In this document: in pieces, positions 24,695 to 34,356 of the stretch
Layout: each line of letters begins with the position of its first letter
Position numbering within the stretch: the stretch's first letter is position 1
Assembly (NCBI GenBank): GCA_024236395.1
Contig: JACKKO010000001.1
Location: forward strand, 496,001-560,000
Length of the DNA stretch: 64,000 nucleotides
Direction: 5' to 3'
Source: Hyphomicrobiales bacterium
GTDB taxonomy: Bacteria > Pseudomonadota > Alphaproteobacteria > Rickettsiales > JACKKO01
The notes under the pieces: generated by a model
Told to the model about the DNA's origin: nothing
Seen by the model: only the letters and a program-made list of their open reading frames with translations
Databases searched by the model: none
Made by a program: the position numbers and the translations under genes

Positions 24695-26119
24695 ATGGCG
24701 AAGGATAGCACCACGTTTGTCTGTCAATCCTGTGGAGCGGTGAGCCGAAAATGGTCTGGCCAGTGTGCGGATTGTGGCGCATGGAACAGTATTGTGGAAG
24801 AATCGGGCGGCGCAAATGCCGTCAGTTTCAGCCGGGTGGAATCTGCCCGTGCTAAAACCAAGGAGAAAATACTGGATATTGCATCGCTGGCTGGTGCAAT
24901 GACCGAAACACCCCGCCGCCAGACCGGTATCGCTGAGTTGGACCGGGTGCTGGGCGGTGGGCTGGTAAAAGGTTCGGCTATCCTGATCGGGGGTGATCCA
25001 GGGATTGGGAAATCCACCTTGTTGCTGCAGGCAACGGCCTCGTTGACTGGGGTGGGACAATCCTGCCTGTATGTGACGGGCGAGGAATCTGTGGAGCAGG
25101 TGCGGTTGCGTGCACGTCGTCTGGGGCTGGGTGAAGCGGAAGTGCAACTGGCGGCGGCCAGTGCCGTGGAAGCCATTATGGGTGCCATCCGTAAGCATAA
25201 GCCGGATGTGGTAGTGGTGGATTCGATCCAGACTATGTTCCTGGAGGTGTTGGAATCCGCTCCGGGGACGGTGAGCCAGGTGCGGGCGGCGGCGCATGAA
25301 CTGATCCAGTGTGCCAAACAGACGGGTAGTGTATTGTTATTGGTAGGGCATGTGACAAAAGAAGGCCAGATCGCCGGGCCAAAAGTGCTGGAACATATGG
25401 TGGATACCGTGCTCTATTTTGAAGGTGAACGCGGGCATAACTATCGGATCCTGCGTGCCGTAAAAAATCGTTTTGGCGGTGCCGGGGAAATTGGCGTGTT
25501 TGAAATGTCGGATAAAGGGTTACAGGAAGTCTCCAACCCGTCTTCGTTATTTATTCCCGGTAAGGCCGGTGGTGTCAGTGGTTCGGTGATTTTCGCCGGG
25601 GTAGAAGGCACCCGCCCGGTGCTGGTAGAGATTCAGGCGCTGGTTGTTCCCACCGGCATGGCGACGCCGCGCCGCGCCGTGGTGGGTTGGGATGCGAACC
25701 GGCTGGCCATGTTGCTGGCGGTGTTGCAGCGCCGTGCCCGGATGCCCTTTATGGATAAGGAAGTCTATCTGAATGTGGCCGGTGGCCTGCGCATTCAGGA
25801 GCCGGCGGCCGATTTGGCAGTGGTGGCGGCATTGATGTCGGCCCTGCTGGATGTGCCCTTATTGCCCAATTGCGTGGTGTTTGGTGAGGTCGGGCTTTCC
25901 GGCGAGGTGCGCAATGTCAGCCGGGCGGATGTGCGGCTTAAAGAAGCAGCCAAGCTGGGCTTTGAGCAGGCCATTGTGCCGCCTGGGCCGGATGCGCCAA
26001 GGAAAGGCTTTATTCTCCATGAAATAACGTATATAACGCAGCTCAGGCAGTTCCTTGCCCGCAACAAGGGGATGCCGGAAGCGGAAACCACGGAAGCGCT
26101 TGTAAAAACGGATGTTTAG
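24695..26119 (+). CDS. radA: DNA repair protein RadA (Sms)
   Basis: RecA-like helicase aiding branch migration in recombinational repair. Layout is standard: zinc finger FVCQSCGAVSRKWSGQCADCG at residues 8-28, Walker A GGDPGIGKSTLL near 105, the RadA-specific KNRFG motif (VKNRFGGAGEIGVFEM) near 253, and a C-terminal Lon-protease-like domain with LNVAGGLRIQEPAADLAVVAAL. 474 residues is normal. Its end overlaps the start of cvpA by eight bases. Confidence 0.97.
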   Translation: MAKDSTTFVCQSCGAVSRKWSGQCADCGAWNSIVEESGGANAVSFSRVESARAKTKEKILDIASLAGAMTETPRRQTGIAELDRVLGGGLVKGSAILIGGDPGIGKSTLLLQATASLTGVGQSCLYVTGEESVEQVRLRARRLGLGEAEVQLAAASAVEAIMGAIRKHKPDVVVVDSIQTMFLEVLESAPGTVSQVRAAAHELIQCAKQTGSVLLLVGHVTKEGQIAGPKVLEHMVDTVLYFEGERGHNYRILRAVKNRFGGAGEIGVFEMSDKGLQEVSNPSSLFIPGKAGGVSGSVIFAGVEGTRPVLVEIQALVVPTGMATPRRAVVGWDANRLAMLLAVLQRRARMPFMDKEVYLNVAGGLRIQEPAADLAVVAALMSALLDVPLLPNCVVFGEVGLSGEVRNVSRADVRLKEAAKLGFEQAIVPPGPDAPRKGFILHEITYITQLRQFLARNKGMPEAETTEALVKTDV

Positions 26120-26708
26120 TTACTTTGACGTCTTTGTTTCGGTAATCGTACTGCTGACGACCTTCACGTCGTTGTTGCGTGGTTTCGTCAAAGATTTCCT
26201 TTCAGTGATTGTGTGGGTTGGTGGGGCGATCTCTACCTTGTATTTCTACCCGTATGCTGCGGTGTGGATGGAGGATTTGTTCCGCAACAGCGTGATGGTA
26301 AATGTCACGGCGATTCTGCTGGTGTTTGTTGTCTCGGTCTCTATCCTTTCACTGTTTGCCGCCATGATTACCGGGAATGTGCAGGGATTTAAAAACAGCC
26401 TGGTAGACCGGATTTTTGGTGCAGCGTTCGGATTCCTGAAAGGGTTCCTGATTGTTTCACTGGTGCATCTTTCCATTGCCGAGATTTCCGGGGATGACGA
26501 GCCGGAATGGCTAACTGCCGGGGAAACCTATGATTATACCCATGCTGGCGCGGAATGGATGCATGATGTCGGGGTGGGGGTCTTTGAACATGGAAAGGCG
26601 ATGCTGGAAGGCGAAGAGGAGCGTCCGGAAGAAATTGAGTTGCCGCTGAACCCCGCTGAAGAAGTGCTGCCAGACGATGCAGAGATTTTAGTACCGAATG
26701 AAGAATAG
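26112..26708 (+). CDS. cvpA: CvpA family membrane protein
   Basis: Inner-membrane protein first linked to colicin V production, role still unclear (envelope homeostasis). Four hydrophobic segments within the first 125 residues; the family start FDVFVSVIVLLTTFTSLLRGFVKDFLSVIVWVGG and the VDRIFGAAFGFLKGFLIVSL block are clear. The acidic C-terminal tail (residues 150-198) is cytosolic and possibly disordered. The overlap with radA and the tight spacing before purF (two bases) match the classical radA-cvpA-purF order. Confidence 0.93.
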   Translation: MFSYFDVFVSVIVLLTTFTSLLRGFVKDFLSVIVWVGGAISTLYFYPYAAVWMEDLFRNSVMVNVTAILLVFVVSVSILSLFAAMITGNVQGFKNSLVDRIFGAAFGFLKGFLIVSLVHLSIAEISGDDEPEWLTAGETYDYTHAGAEWMHDVGVGVFEHGKAMLEGEEERPEEIELPLNPAEEVLPDDAEILVPNEE

Positions 26709-26710
26709 CT

Positions 26711-28183
26711 GTGATTTCTGATTCGTTTCACCCGTTTGATGATGACAAGCTGCATGAAGAATGTGGTGTGTTTGGAATTATCGGTGCATCCGATGCGGCA
26801 GCGCACTGTGCGCTGGGGCTGCATGCCCTGCAGCATCGTGGACAGGAAGCGGCAGGAATTGTCAGTTATGATGATATACATTACCACCAGTTCTCTGCCT
26901 TCGGAAAGGTGGGGGATAGTTTCAACTCCGAGGAAGTGATTAAAGGCCTGCCGGGCAAAACGGCTATTGGACATAACCGCTATTCCACCAGCGGGAAGGC
27001 CCGCCGCGCCGCCAATATTCAGCCATTATTTGCCGAGGTGAGTTTTGGTGGTTTAGCACTGGCGCATAATGGAAACCTGACGAATGCCCGATTGCTCAAA
27101 AAGCAATTAGTAGAAGAGGGCAGCATTTTCCGTACTACCATGGATACCGAGGTAATTATTCACCTGATTGCGCTCAGTAAAGGGGTAGATGCGGTGGAAT
27201 GTCTGGTGGATGCACTCAAACAGGTGCAAGGCGCATATTCCATGGTCGTACTGGCGGAAGGCCGGATGATCGGTGTGCGTGATCCGCTGGGTGTGCGTCC
27301 GTTAGTACTGGGCCGGTTGGGTAGTAGCTATGTGCTCGCTTCGGAAACCTGTGCGCTGGATATTATCGGGGCACGGTTTGAGCGGGATATTCAGCCTGGT
27401 GAGTTGGTCATTCTGGATGGAGAGAATCCGCCGCAGTCGCTGTTCCCGTTTGTCCGTACCGGCCAGCGTTTCTGTGTGTTTGAATATGTATATTTCTCAC
27501 GGCCGGATAGCCAGGTGGAAGGGCGTGCGGTCTATGAAATCCGCAAGGCGCTGGGGCGTGAACTGGCGAAGGAAAACGGGATTGCGGCCGACATTGTGGT
27601 GCCGGTGCCGGATTCCGGGGTGCCTTCGGCCATTGGCTACGCGGAGGCGGCGGGCCTGCCATTTGAGCTGGGGATTATCCGCAATCACTATGTGGGGCGG
27701 ACATTCATTGAGCCGGGTGACCAGGTGCGGCATCTGGGCGTGAAACTCAAGCATAACGCCAACCCAGCGGTGATTAAGGGCAAGCGCGTGGTGCTGGTGG
27801 ATGATAGCATCGTGCGTGGGACAACCTCGAAGAAGATTGTGCAGATGGTGCGCGATGCCGGGGCGATGGAAGTGCATATGCGGATTTCCAGCCCGCCGAC
27901 CACCCATTCCTGTTTCTATGGGGTGGATACTCCCTCACAGGATCAACTGTTAGCGCATCAGATGAGCATTGAGGAAATGCGTCAGTTTATCGGGGCGGAC
28001 AGTCTGCTCTTTGTTTCTGTAGACGGGATGTACCGTGCCACCGGGGAGGCTTCCGGGCGGAATGCCGGTGCCCCGCAATATTGCGATGCCTGCTTCACCG
28101 GAGATTACGCGATTCCGGTGGTGGATAATGAAACCGATGGCCTGCCGCTCTTAGACTCGGTACTGGTGGAAACCGCTTCGTGA
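26711..28183 (+). CDS. purF: Amidophosphoribosyltransferase
   Basis: First committed step of purine synthesis: converts PRPP and glutamine to phosphoribosylamine. The N-terminal glutamine amidotransferase has its nucleophile Cys18 after a propeptide (HEECGVFGI), then GLHALQHRGQEAAGI and GHNRYSTSG. The phosphoribosyltransferase half has the PRPP loop RVVLVDDSIVRGTTSKKIV near residue 360, and the C-terminal PQYCDACFTGDY. 490 residues is normal. Start is GTG at 26711. Confidence 0.97.
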   Translation: MISDSFHPFDDDKLHEECGVFGIIGASDAAAHCALGLHALQHRGQEAAGIVSYDDIHYHQFSAFGKVGDSFNSEEVIKGLPGKTAIGHNRYSTSGKARRAANIQPLFAEVSFGGLALAHNGNLTNARLLKKQLVEEGSIFRTTMDTEVIIHLIALSKGVDAVECLVDALKQVQGAYSMVVLAEGRMIGVRDPLGVRPLVLGRLGSSYVLASETCALDIIGARFERDIQPGELVILDGENPPQSLFPFVRTGQRFCVFEYVYFSRPDSQVEGRAVYEIRKALGRELAKENGIAADIVVPVPDSGVPSAIGYAEAAGLPFELGIIRNHYVGRTFIEPGDQVRHLGVKLKHNANPAVIKGKRVVLVDDSIVRGTTSKKIVQMVRDAGAMEVHMRISSPPTTHSCFYGVDTPSQDQLLAHQMSIEEMRQFIGADSLLFVSVDGMYRATGEASGRNAGAPQYCDACFTGDYAIPVVDNETDGLPLLDSVLVETAS

Positions 28184-28890
28184 ACACCCACAGCATGCAA
28201 GATAAGATTGTACTGATTACCGGTGCCTCGCGCGGGATTGGCGCGGCGGTGGCGAAGCGGTTTGCCTCGCTGGGTGCACATGTGGTGCTGGTGGCACGTA
28301 CCGTGGGCGGGCTGGAAGAAGTGGATGATGCGATCCGTGCGGAAGGACACGGGCAGGCGACGCTGGTGCCACTGGATTTACGGAAGCTGGATGCGCTGGA
28401 CGGGCTGGCGGTACAGCTGGCAGAGCGCTTCGGGAAGCTGGATGTGCTGGTAGGCAATGCCGGGATACTGGGTGGTTTACGCCCGTTGGCACACACGACG
28501 AATATGATCTGGGACGAGGTGCTGCTGCTGAACCTGACGGCGAATTGGCGCTTATTACGCGCGGTAGACCCGCTATTGAAAAAATCCACTGCCGGTCGGG
28601 CAATGTTTGTCACCTCCGGTGTGACGCAGCATGTGATGCCGTTTTTTGGAGCTTATGCAGTTTCTAAGGCCGGGCTAGAGATGATGGTGCGAACTTATGC
28701 CGCCGAAGTAGCATCCACGCCGGTGCGTATCAACCTGATTGATCCTGGTATTGTACGCACCAACATGCGTGCTGAGGCCATGCCGGGGGAAGACCCAAAC
28801 ACGCTACCAGCTCCGGAAGCGGTGACGGATATATTCGTTCAATTGGCAGACGCCATACTCACCGCTAACGGCGAGCGGTTTCACATTTAA
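28180..28890 (+). CDS. SDR family oxidoreductase
   Basis: Classical short-chain dehydrogenase of 236 residues: Rossmann motif TGASRGIGAAVAKRF at about 15-29, VGNAGILGG in place of the usual NNAG, catalytic Ser in FVTSGVTQ and YxxxK in AYAVSKAGLEMM. Substrate unknown. The start is a GTG overlapping the purF stop (GTGA). An SDR behind purF is common in alphaproteobacteria, so this belongs to the conserved block rather than being an insertion. Confidence 0.93.
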   Translation: MNTHSMQDKIVLITGASRGIGAAVAKRFASLGAHVVLVARTVGGLEEVDDAIRAEGHGQATLVPLDLRKLDALDGLAVQLAERFGKLDVLVGNAGILGGLRPLAHTTNMIWDEVLLLNLTANWRLLRAVDPLLKKSTAGRAMFVTSGVTQHVMPFFGAYAVSKAGLEMMVRTYAAEVASTPVRINLIDPGIVRTNMRAEAMPGEDPNTLPAPEAVTDIFVQLADAILTANGERFHI

Positions 28891-28901
28891 TACTATTCCA
28901 G

Positions 28902-30740
28902 TTATTCCTGTGGCTTGGGGGCGAGCAGGGCCGGGTCAAACTGTGGGGGCGTATTATTTAGCAGCTGGTTGATGACATCCTGTGTGGTGACTTCCGGGGT
29001 TTTCTCTTCCGGTTGTTGGGTAGGCTCTGGCTGGCTAGCCGGAGGTGCTGCCTCCTGCGGGACAGCCAGGGGCAAGCCACCCAAGGGTAAACCCTGTTGG
29101 AGCAGTTCTTTCGGCACAAATTTATCTATATTTTTCTGTACTTCTTCTTCCAGCTTCTTGTTTACATTTTCCTGAATGGCAGCGGGAATATCAGCAGGAA
29201 TTTTGTCCAGGTTTTCCTGTACCTTCTTCAAGGTTTCCATCTCACGTGTCCCTTTGATACCCAGCGAGTCGGCAGCATTCTGTAGGAGAGAGAATGCATC
29301 TATATCCGCTTTGATCTTTGGATCCAACAGGCTGCCGGTAATGCGGATAGGGCCGGGACTGGCGGCTTTTCCTGCGGCCTGTAATTGTGGCTGGATAGTA
29401 TAGTCAATCTGCATATTCGGTAGATCAATCTGTCCTGTCCCGGCCACGCTGGCAAAGGGAGAACGCATCTGCATATCGGTGTTCTGCACAATGCCCTGGG
29501 CAACATTCACCGTGGCATAGAGTGTGGATATCTCCGTGCTTTGTTCCTGCCCGCCCAGCAACAGGGAACCAACTACAGACTCCAGGTTGCCGAGCGCCTG
29601 CAGGTTAAAGCCTTTGATCTTCCCGGCGCGGGCATTAACAAAACCAGAGCCAGAGAGTGACTGAATCAATTGTTGCTGACTAGTCCCATATCCATTAATG
29701 GTGAGTGAAACATCACCAGTACCTTCCAGCCAGTCGATTTGCCGGAAACGCTTCAGCAATGCACCAAAATCGGTTTCTTTAAGTTCTACCTGTCCGGAAA
29801 GCGCCGGAAGTTTACCGGTCTGATCCATCGCACCCAGCACACGGGCAGTGCCACCAAAGAAACTGCCGCTATTGACACTCAGATTGGCACGGCCTTCGCG
29901 TGCCAGTAAACCAACATCGACCTGCTGTGCCAGCGTTTCCTTATCAAGGATCAAGTTCTTGACCTGAATGGCAATATCCGCGTGAATACCCTGCAGTGTC
30001 GGCAGGGGCAGGGGAGCATTGCTCCAGAAGCTCTGTGGAGTGGTTTGCGATGGCGTGTTTGTAGCCGGGCTGGGTGTCTTAACATCAACCGCCAGCGGTG
30101 CGCCTGCCAGTCCCATCAGACTATTCACATCCAGCGTATCAAAAGCGAGCTTTGCCTGTAGCTGCGGGATTTCTTCTTCCACATTGACGACAATGCCACC
30201 CTTGCCTTGCATGGTATTAATAGCAATTGTGGCATCGGAAAGCGCAACCTGTTTGAAGTCCCGACGCACCTCTACCATGCCTTCGCTACGTGCCGTAATG
30301 CCGGCATAGGTGGTACGAAGCGTATAGTGTGCGGGCTTTTCCTGGAACAGGCGTTGGTGCTGGTCGATATCCAGACTGAATTCAATCCATTGGCCCTGTA
30401 GCTTAACCAACCCATCCAATCCAAGATTACCGGCCATCAGATCCATCATACTGATATCAAGTTCCAGGCTATCCAGCGTTTGGGTAGTGTTAGTGATTGG
30501 GTCGGTCACTCCAATATTGCTTGCACCCAGATGTGCGGTGGGGAACAACGAAAAAGATACGTCGCCACCCAGTGCCAGTTCCTTACCGGTTTGTTCACGC
30601 GCTTTGGTAATCAGAAAGTCTTTGAGCTGTTCCTGTGAAATAAAATGTGGCCCCAAAAGGAACAGCACCACCAGCAGAATGCATGCCAGCACAAAGAACA
30701 TAACAATGCGTTTAAGAACACCGAACAGAAAGCCGATCAT
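28902..30740 (-). CDS. AsmA family protein
   Basis: Large (612-residue) envelope protein with one N-terminal membrane anchor (residues about 8-30, VLKRIVMFFVLACILLVVLFLLG) and a long periplasmic region of beta strands, as in AsmA and related proteins thought to bridge the membranes and move lipids. The N-terminal block EQTGKELALGGDVSFSLFP and the C-terminal strand region (LSGSGFVNARAGKIKGFNLQAL, then SVAGTGQIDLPNMQIDYTIQP) match the AsmA family. The last 130 residues are charged, then proline/glutamine-rich and probably disordered. Its start overlaps the stop of the HAD gene (ATGA). Confidence 0.88.
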   Translation of the reverse strand: MIGFLFGVLKRIVMFFVLACILLVVLFLLGPHFISQEQLKDFLITKAREQTGKELALGGDVSFSLFPTAHLGASNIGVTDPITNTTQTLDSLELDISMMDLMAGNLGLDGLVKLQGQWIEFSLDIDQHQRLFQEKPAHYTLRTTYAGITARSEGMVEVRRDFKQVALSDATIAINTMQGKGGIVVNVEEEIPQLQAKLAFDTLDVNSLMGLAGAPLAVDVKTPSPATNTPSQTTPQSFWSNAPLPLPTLQGIHADIAIQVKNLILDKETLAQQVDVGLLAREGRANLSVNSGSFFGGTARVLGAMDQTGKLPALSGQVELKETDFGALLKRFRQIDWLEGTGDVSLTINGYGTSQQQLIQSLSGSGFVNARAGKIKGFNLQALGNLESVVGSLLLGGQEQSTEISTLYATVNVAQGIVQNTDMQMRSPFASVAGTGQIDLPNMQIDYTIQPQLQAAGKAASPGPIRITGSLLDPKIKADIDAFSLLQNAADSLGIKGTREMETLKKVQENLDKIPADIPAAIQENVNKKLEEEVQKNIDKFVPKELLQQGLPLGGLPLAVPQEAAPPASQPEPTQQPEEKTPEVTTQDVINQLLNNTPPQFDPALLAPKPQE

Positions 30741-31456
30741 AGGAAGCCTCTCACTATTTTCAGTAGCGCATCATGATCTGAAACATGGTGAAGATCAAGA
30801 CCTGGACGTTCCCCACATAACCGTGTGGAAAGTGCGGGATTGTTATAAATAATAGCTCGAATGCCTGCATTCTGTGCACACTGGTAATCTGTTTCGCTGT
30901 CGCCGATCAGCCACACATCCTGCCCTGGGGTGATGCCACTCCCTTCCAGCACCAGATGTACCGGAGCGGCAGAAGGTTTATCGCTTTCGGCATCCGTAGC
31001 TCCTACAACCTTGTGAAAGTGTGGTTCCCAGCCCAGATGTGCCACTTCCTTACGTAGGTGAATACCGGTTTTGTTACTCACTACGCCAAGGTAGATATTA
31101 GTATCTGCCAGTGTTTCAATGATTGCATCTGCTCCTGGCAGTTTTTGAATCATCGTGAGGTGATTTTCCAGAAAGTGCTGATAATAGATTTCCCGTGCTT
31201 TGGGCCAGTTCTCCCCAAAGATCCGGGGAAAGGAATCACGCAGGCTATGATGAATACCGTCACGACCAGCCTGCACTTCTTCCAGTGACCAGGGTTCCCG
31301 CCCCATAGCCGTGAAAGTGGCGTGCAGGGCGGCATGGATAATGGGCCAGGTATCGGCCAATGTGTTATCCCAGTCAAACAGAATAGCACGCGGGCGGGGC
31401 AATGTTTTGCCCTGAGCTATCGTATGATGAATATCGGCGGGAGATGCAGGCATCAT
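30737..31456 (-). CDS. HAD-superfamily hydrolase, phosphoglycolate phosphatase-like
   Basis: Cytosolic phosphatase of 239 residues. HAD motif I is LFDWDNTLADT (nucleophile Asp near residue 28), motif II is VVSNKTG, the motif III lysine is in SDKPSAAP and motif IV is IGDSETD. A helical cap between motifs I and II makes it a subclass I enzyme in the style of Gph. The first 20 residues before the core are extra and the start may be slightly later. It lies between trkA (6 bases upstream) and the AsmA gene (4-base overlap). Confidence 0.9.
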   Translation of the reverse strand: MMPASPADIHHTIAQGKTLPRPRAILFDWDNTLADTWPIIHAALHATFTAMGREPWSLEEVQAGRDGIHHSLRDSFPRIFGENWPKAREIYYQHFLENHLTMIQKLPGADAIIETLADTNIYLGVVSNKTGIHLRKEVAHLGWEPHFHKVVGATDAESDKPSAAPVHLVLEGSGITPGQDVWLIGDSETDYQCAQNAGIRAIIYNNPALSTRLCGERPGLDLHHVSDHDALLKIVRGFL

Positions 31457-31462
31457 GCCGTC

Positions 31463-32842
31463 CTAAAAGAAATCCAGCCGTGCGGAGAAGATTCGGTCCA
31501 CTTTGCGTACATCTTCTGTGCGACTCAGGATTACAAGTCGATCCTGTTCTGCAATCGCCATGGTATGGTCTGGAATGATGGTGCGTCCCTGCCGGAAGAT
31601 AGCGGCAATGCGAATACCTTTTGGTAGATCAAGATCATGAATGGAACGACCAATCAAAGCAGAGAGTTTTCCTACCTGTGTTTCGATAATTTCCGCCTGT
31701 CCACCACAGACCGAGTGCGCTGCCCGCACATTTCCGCGTCGAATATGGCGCAAGATGCTAGAGACGGTGGTTTCACGCGGGTTAATCACCACATCGATAC
31801 CTAACATGGGAATCAAGGAGGAATAGGCCTGCGTTTTGGCTACCAGCGCCATGGTGCGACGGCAGCCAAGCTGGCGAGCCTGCAAGGCGGAGAAAATATT
31901 AACTTCGTCATCATTGGTAACGGCAAGTGCTGCTTCTGCGCTCCCAATACCGGCTTCTTCCAAAATCTCGATATCCAATGAACTACCCTGCAGCACAGTC
32001 GTTCGTAATAACTTCCCTGCAATGTAATCCGCCCGCTCGGGGTGCAGCTCAATAATCTTAATCCGAATGTCATTTTCTTCCTGCTCCAGCTGTTGGGCCA
32101 GGAAGTAGCCAATATTTCCCCCACCAAAAATAACGATCCGCCGTGCTTCCGTTTCTTCATGGTCAAAGAATGCCATAACTTTTGGCACGTCATTGGTATC
32201 GGTGATGACAAAAATCCCGTCATCTGGCTGAATAACTTCATTTTCGTCGGGCAGTATTAATTGGTTCTGGCGCTCTAGAGCAATTACCTGCATGGTCAGA
32301 TCCTTACATTGCTCATGTAGCTGACGGATGCTTATGGATCGGCAGGCGAAGTTGGAAGTACAGCGGATCTCCAGTACCTTGATATTGAAATTAACCAATG
32401 GAATCATATCCATAGCGCCCGGCGCGTGCAGGCGATTCAGGATATCCTGTGCCACCTCCATTTCTGGTGAAATGATATAATCAATCGGCAAGTGATCTTT
32501 GCGGTACAGGTCTTTCCAAATAGGTTGCAGGTAGTTCTGGTGGCGGATACGGGCAATTTTAGTTGGTACATTAAACAGGGAATGTGCCACCTGGCAGACA
32601 ATCATATTTACTTCGTCCGAGATAGTGACGCCGATTACCATATCGGCACTACTAGCACCCGCTTCCTCCAGCGTTTTCGGATGGGAGGCAAACCCTCTTA
32701 CCACTGTCACTTCAATAGATTCACTGACTTTCCGCAGAAGATCGGCGGACTCATCAATAATCGTGACATCATGGTCTTCTGCCGCAAGCTGACGCGCAAT
32801 TCCCGTACCAACCTGTCCGGCACCGCAGACAATAATCTTCAT
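31463..32842 (-). CDS. trkA: Trk potassium uptake regulatory protein TrkA
   Basis: Cytosolic NAD-binding regulator of Trk-type potassium channels. Two RCK modules: the first begins IIVCGAGQVGTGIARQLAAE at residue 3, the second IVIFGGGNIGYFLAQQL near residue 235, each with a GxGxxG dinucleotide site and each followed by a TrkA_C domain. 459 residues is normal. It follows ntrX on the same strand, an order found in many alphaproteobacteria. The trkH channel gene is not in the window. Confidence 0.96.
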   Translation of the reverse strand: MKIIVCGAGQVGTGIARQLAAEDHDVTIIDESADLLRKVSESIEVTVVRGFASHPKTLEEAGASSADMVIGVTISDEVNMIVCQVAHSLFNVPTKIARIRHQNYLQPIWKDLYRKDHLPIDYIISPEMEVAQDILNRLHAPGAMDMIPLVNFNIKVLEIRCTSNFACRSISIRQLHEQCKDLTMQVIALERQNQLILPDENEVIQPDDGIFVITDTNDVPKVMAFFDHEETEARRIVIFGGGNIGYFLAQQLEQEENDIRIKIIELHPERADYIAGKLLRTTVLQGSSLDIEILEEAGIGSAEAALAVTNDDEVNIFSALQARQLGCRRTMALVAKTQAYSSLIPMLGIDVVINPRETTVSSILRHIRRGNVRAAHSVCGGQAEIIETQVGKLSALIGRSIHDLDLPKGIRIAAIFRQGRTIIPDHTMAIAEQDRLVILSRTEDVRKVDRIFSARLDFF

Positions 32843-32873
32843 AAATCCTTGTTACCCCAAGCTTCCTGACAAA

Positions 32874-34268
32874 TCAGGAAACTTCCAATTTTTCGGTCCG
32901 GATACTAAGGGATTTTAGCTTACGGTGCAATGCGGAACGTTCCATCCCGATAAAGGCGGAAGTCCGGGAGATATTGCCCCCAAACCTACTGATCTGAGCG
33001 GTAAGGTATTGCCGTTCAAATATTTCCCTGGCTTCGCGCAGCGGAATTGACATGATGTCAGTATTCAGCTCCGGCGAAAGGGTAGATGGACCGGTAGAGA
33101 AAATCTCTTTTGGTAACATCGCCGAGTTAATTGGCTCATGGCTGTCCGGTGCCATAATCAGCAACCACTCAATCATATTCCTTAGCTGACGAACGTTACC
33201 GGGCCATTCATAGGCCTGCATGGCGGCGATGGCATCTTCGGAGAGTTTACGTACCGGTTGACCATTCTGCTCAGCAAAAAATTTCAGGAAATAATCGCTG
33301 AGCATGGGAATATCCTCGCGACGGTCTTTTAATGGCGGAACCTTGATAGGCACGACATTGAGACGATAATACAGATCTTCCCGAAGCAGCCCACGGGCAA
33401 TGGCATCACTGACATCATAACTGGTAGCTGCAATCACCCGCACATTCACCTCAATTGGCCGTGAACCGCCAAGGCGCGTAAGTGTCTTGTCCTGAAGTAC
33501 CCGGACAAATTTGCCTTGTACACTGACGGGAATATCAGTGACTTCATCTACGAATAGTGTGCCGTTATTGGCTTTTTCAAATACACCGATTTTCTTCGGT
33601 AAGCTGCCGATTCCTTTGTCATCCTCAATGCCGAATAGCTCCTGATCCACCATTTCCGATGTCATGCTGGCAGTGCTGAAGACCACGAATGGACCATGGC
33701 ACCGGCGTGATTTTTCGTGAATAATCCGACCGACTACTTCCTTACCAGCCCCAGCAGGTCCAGTAATAAACACACGGCTGCCTGTAGGCGCTACACGGGA
33801 AATCGATTGGCGCAGTTGAATAATCGAAGGATTATTGCCGATTAACTGGAAGCGATTGTGGTAGCGCGAACGCAACATTGAGTTTTCCGATTTCAGGCGG
33901 GCGGCCTCAATAGCGCGTTTAAGCACTACCAGTAGTCGCTCCGCCTTAAACGGTTTCTCAATATAATCATACGCGCCCATCAGGATGGAGTTCACCGCGG
34001 TTTCAATGTTACCGTGGCCGCTCATCATAATGACAGGCACTTCCGGATAGCGTTGCTTGACCAGTTCCAATACTCCCAAACCGTCCAGTTCACTATCCTC
34101 CAGCCAGATATCCAGCAGGATAGCATTGGGGATACGCTTGGCGATTGCCTCAAAGGCAGAAACACTGTCTTTGGCGGTTCTGGGGCTGTAGCCCTCGTCT
34201 TTGAGAATGTCGGAAACCAGGTCCCGAATGTCGGACTCATCGTCCACTATTAGTATATCTAGAGACAT
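32874..34268 (-). CDS. ntrX: Nitrogen regulation response regulator NtrX
   Basis: Response regulator paired with NtrY, controlling nitrogen, redox and envelope responses in alphaproteobacteria. Receiver domain 1-120 with the phospho-Asp in AILLDIWLEDSELDGLG; AAA+ domain from about residue 140 with a Walker A of GPAGAGKE in place of the usual GESGTGKE, and Walker B GTLFVDEVTD; Fis-type helix-turn-helix at the end (GGNISRTSAFIGMERSALHRKLKSL). The sigma-54 contact loop GAFTGA is absent: after ELFG the sequence goes to IEDDKGIGSLPKKIGVFEKA. This is usual in NtrX of the class and suggests it acts without sigma-54. Confidence 0.95.
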   Translation of the reverse strand: MSLDILIVDDESDIRDLVSDILKDEGYSPRTAKDSVSAFEAIAKRIPNAILLDIWLEDSELDGLGVLELVKQRYPEVPVIMMSGHGNIETAVNSILMGAYDYIEKPFKAERLLVVLKRAIEAARLKSENSMLRSRYHNRFQLIGNNPSIIQLRQSISRVAPTGSRVFITGPAGAGKEVVGRIIHEKSRRCHGPFVVFSTASMTSEMVDQELFGIEDDKGIGSLPKKIGVFEKANNGTLFVDEVTDIPVSVQGKFVRVLQDKTLTRLGGSRPIEVNVRVIAATSYDVSDAIARGLLREDLYYRLNVVPIKVPPLKDRREDIPMLSDYFLKFFAEQNGQPVRKLSEDAIAAMQAYEWPGNVRQLRNMIEWLLIMAPDSHEPINSAMLPKEIFSTGPSTLSPELNTDIMSIPLREAREIFERQYLTAQISRFGGNISRTSAFIGMERSALHRKLKSLSIRTEKLEVS

Positions 34269-34309
34269 AAAAACACTATATGATGGGGTTGAAGCACGTT
34301 TGTGTCATT

Positions 34310-34326
34310 AATGCAACATTTGCATT
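34310..34326. repeat. Inverted repeat between ntrY and ntrX
   Basis: AATGCAA at 34310-34316 and TTGCATT at 34320-34326 form a perfect seven-base inverted repeat around CAT, in the 88-base gap between the ntrY stop and the ntrX start. Related TTGCA-type words occur on either side. It could be a weak hairpin or a protein-binding site for an internal ntrX promoter. Confidence 0.3.
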
Positions 34327-34356
34327 GAGGCTGCAACCACTTTTTTTAGTTACGCA

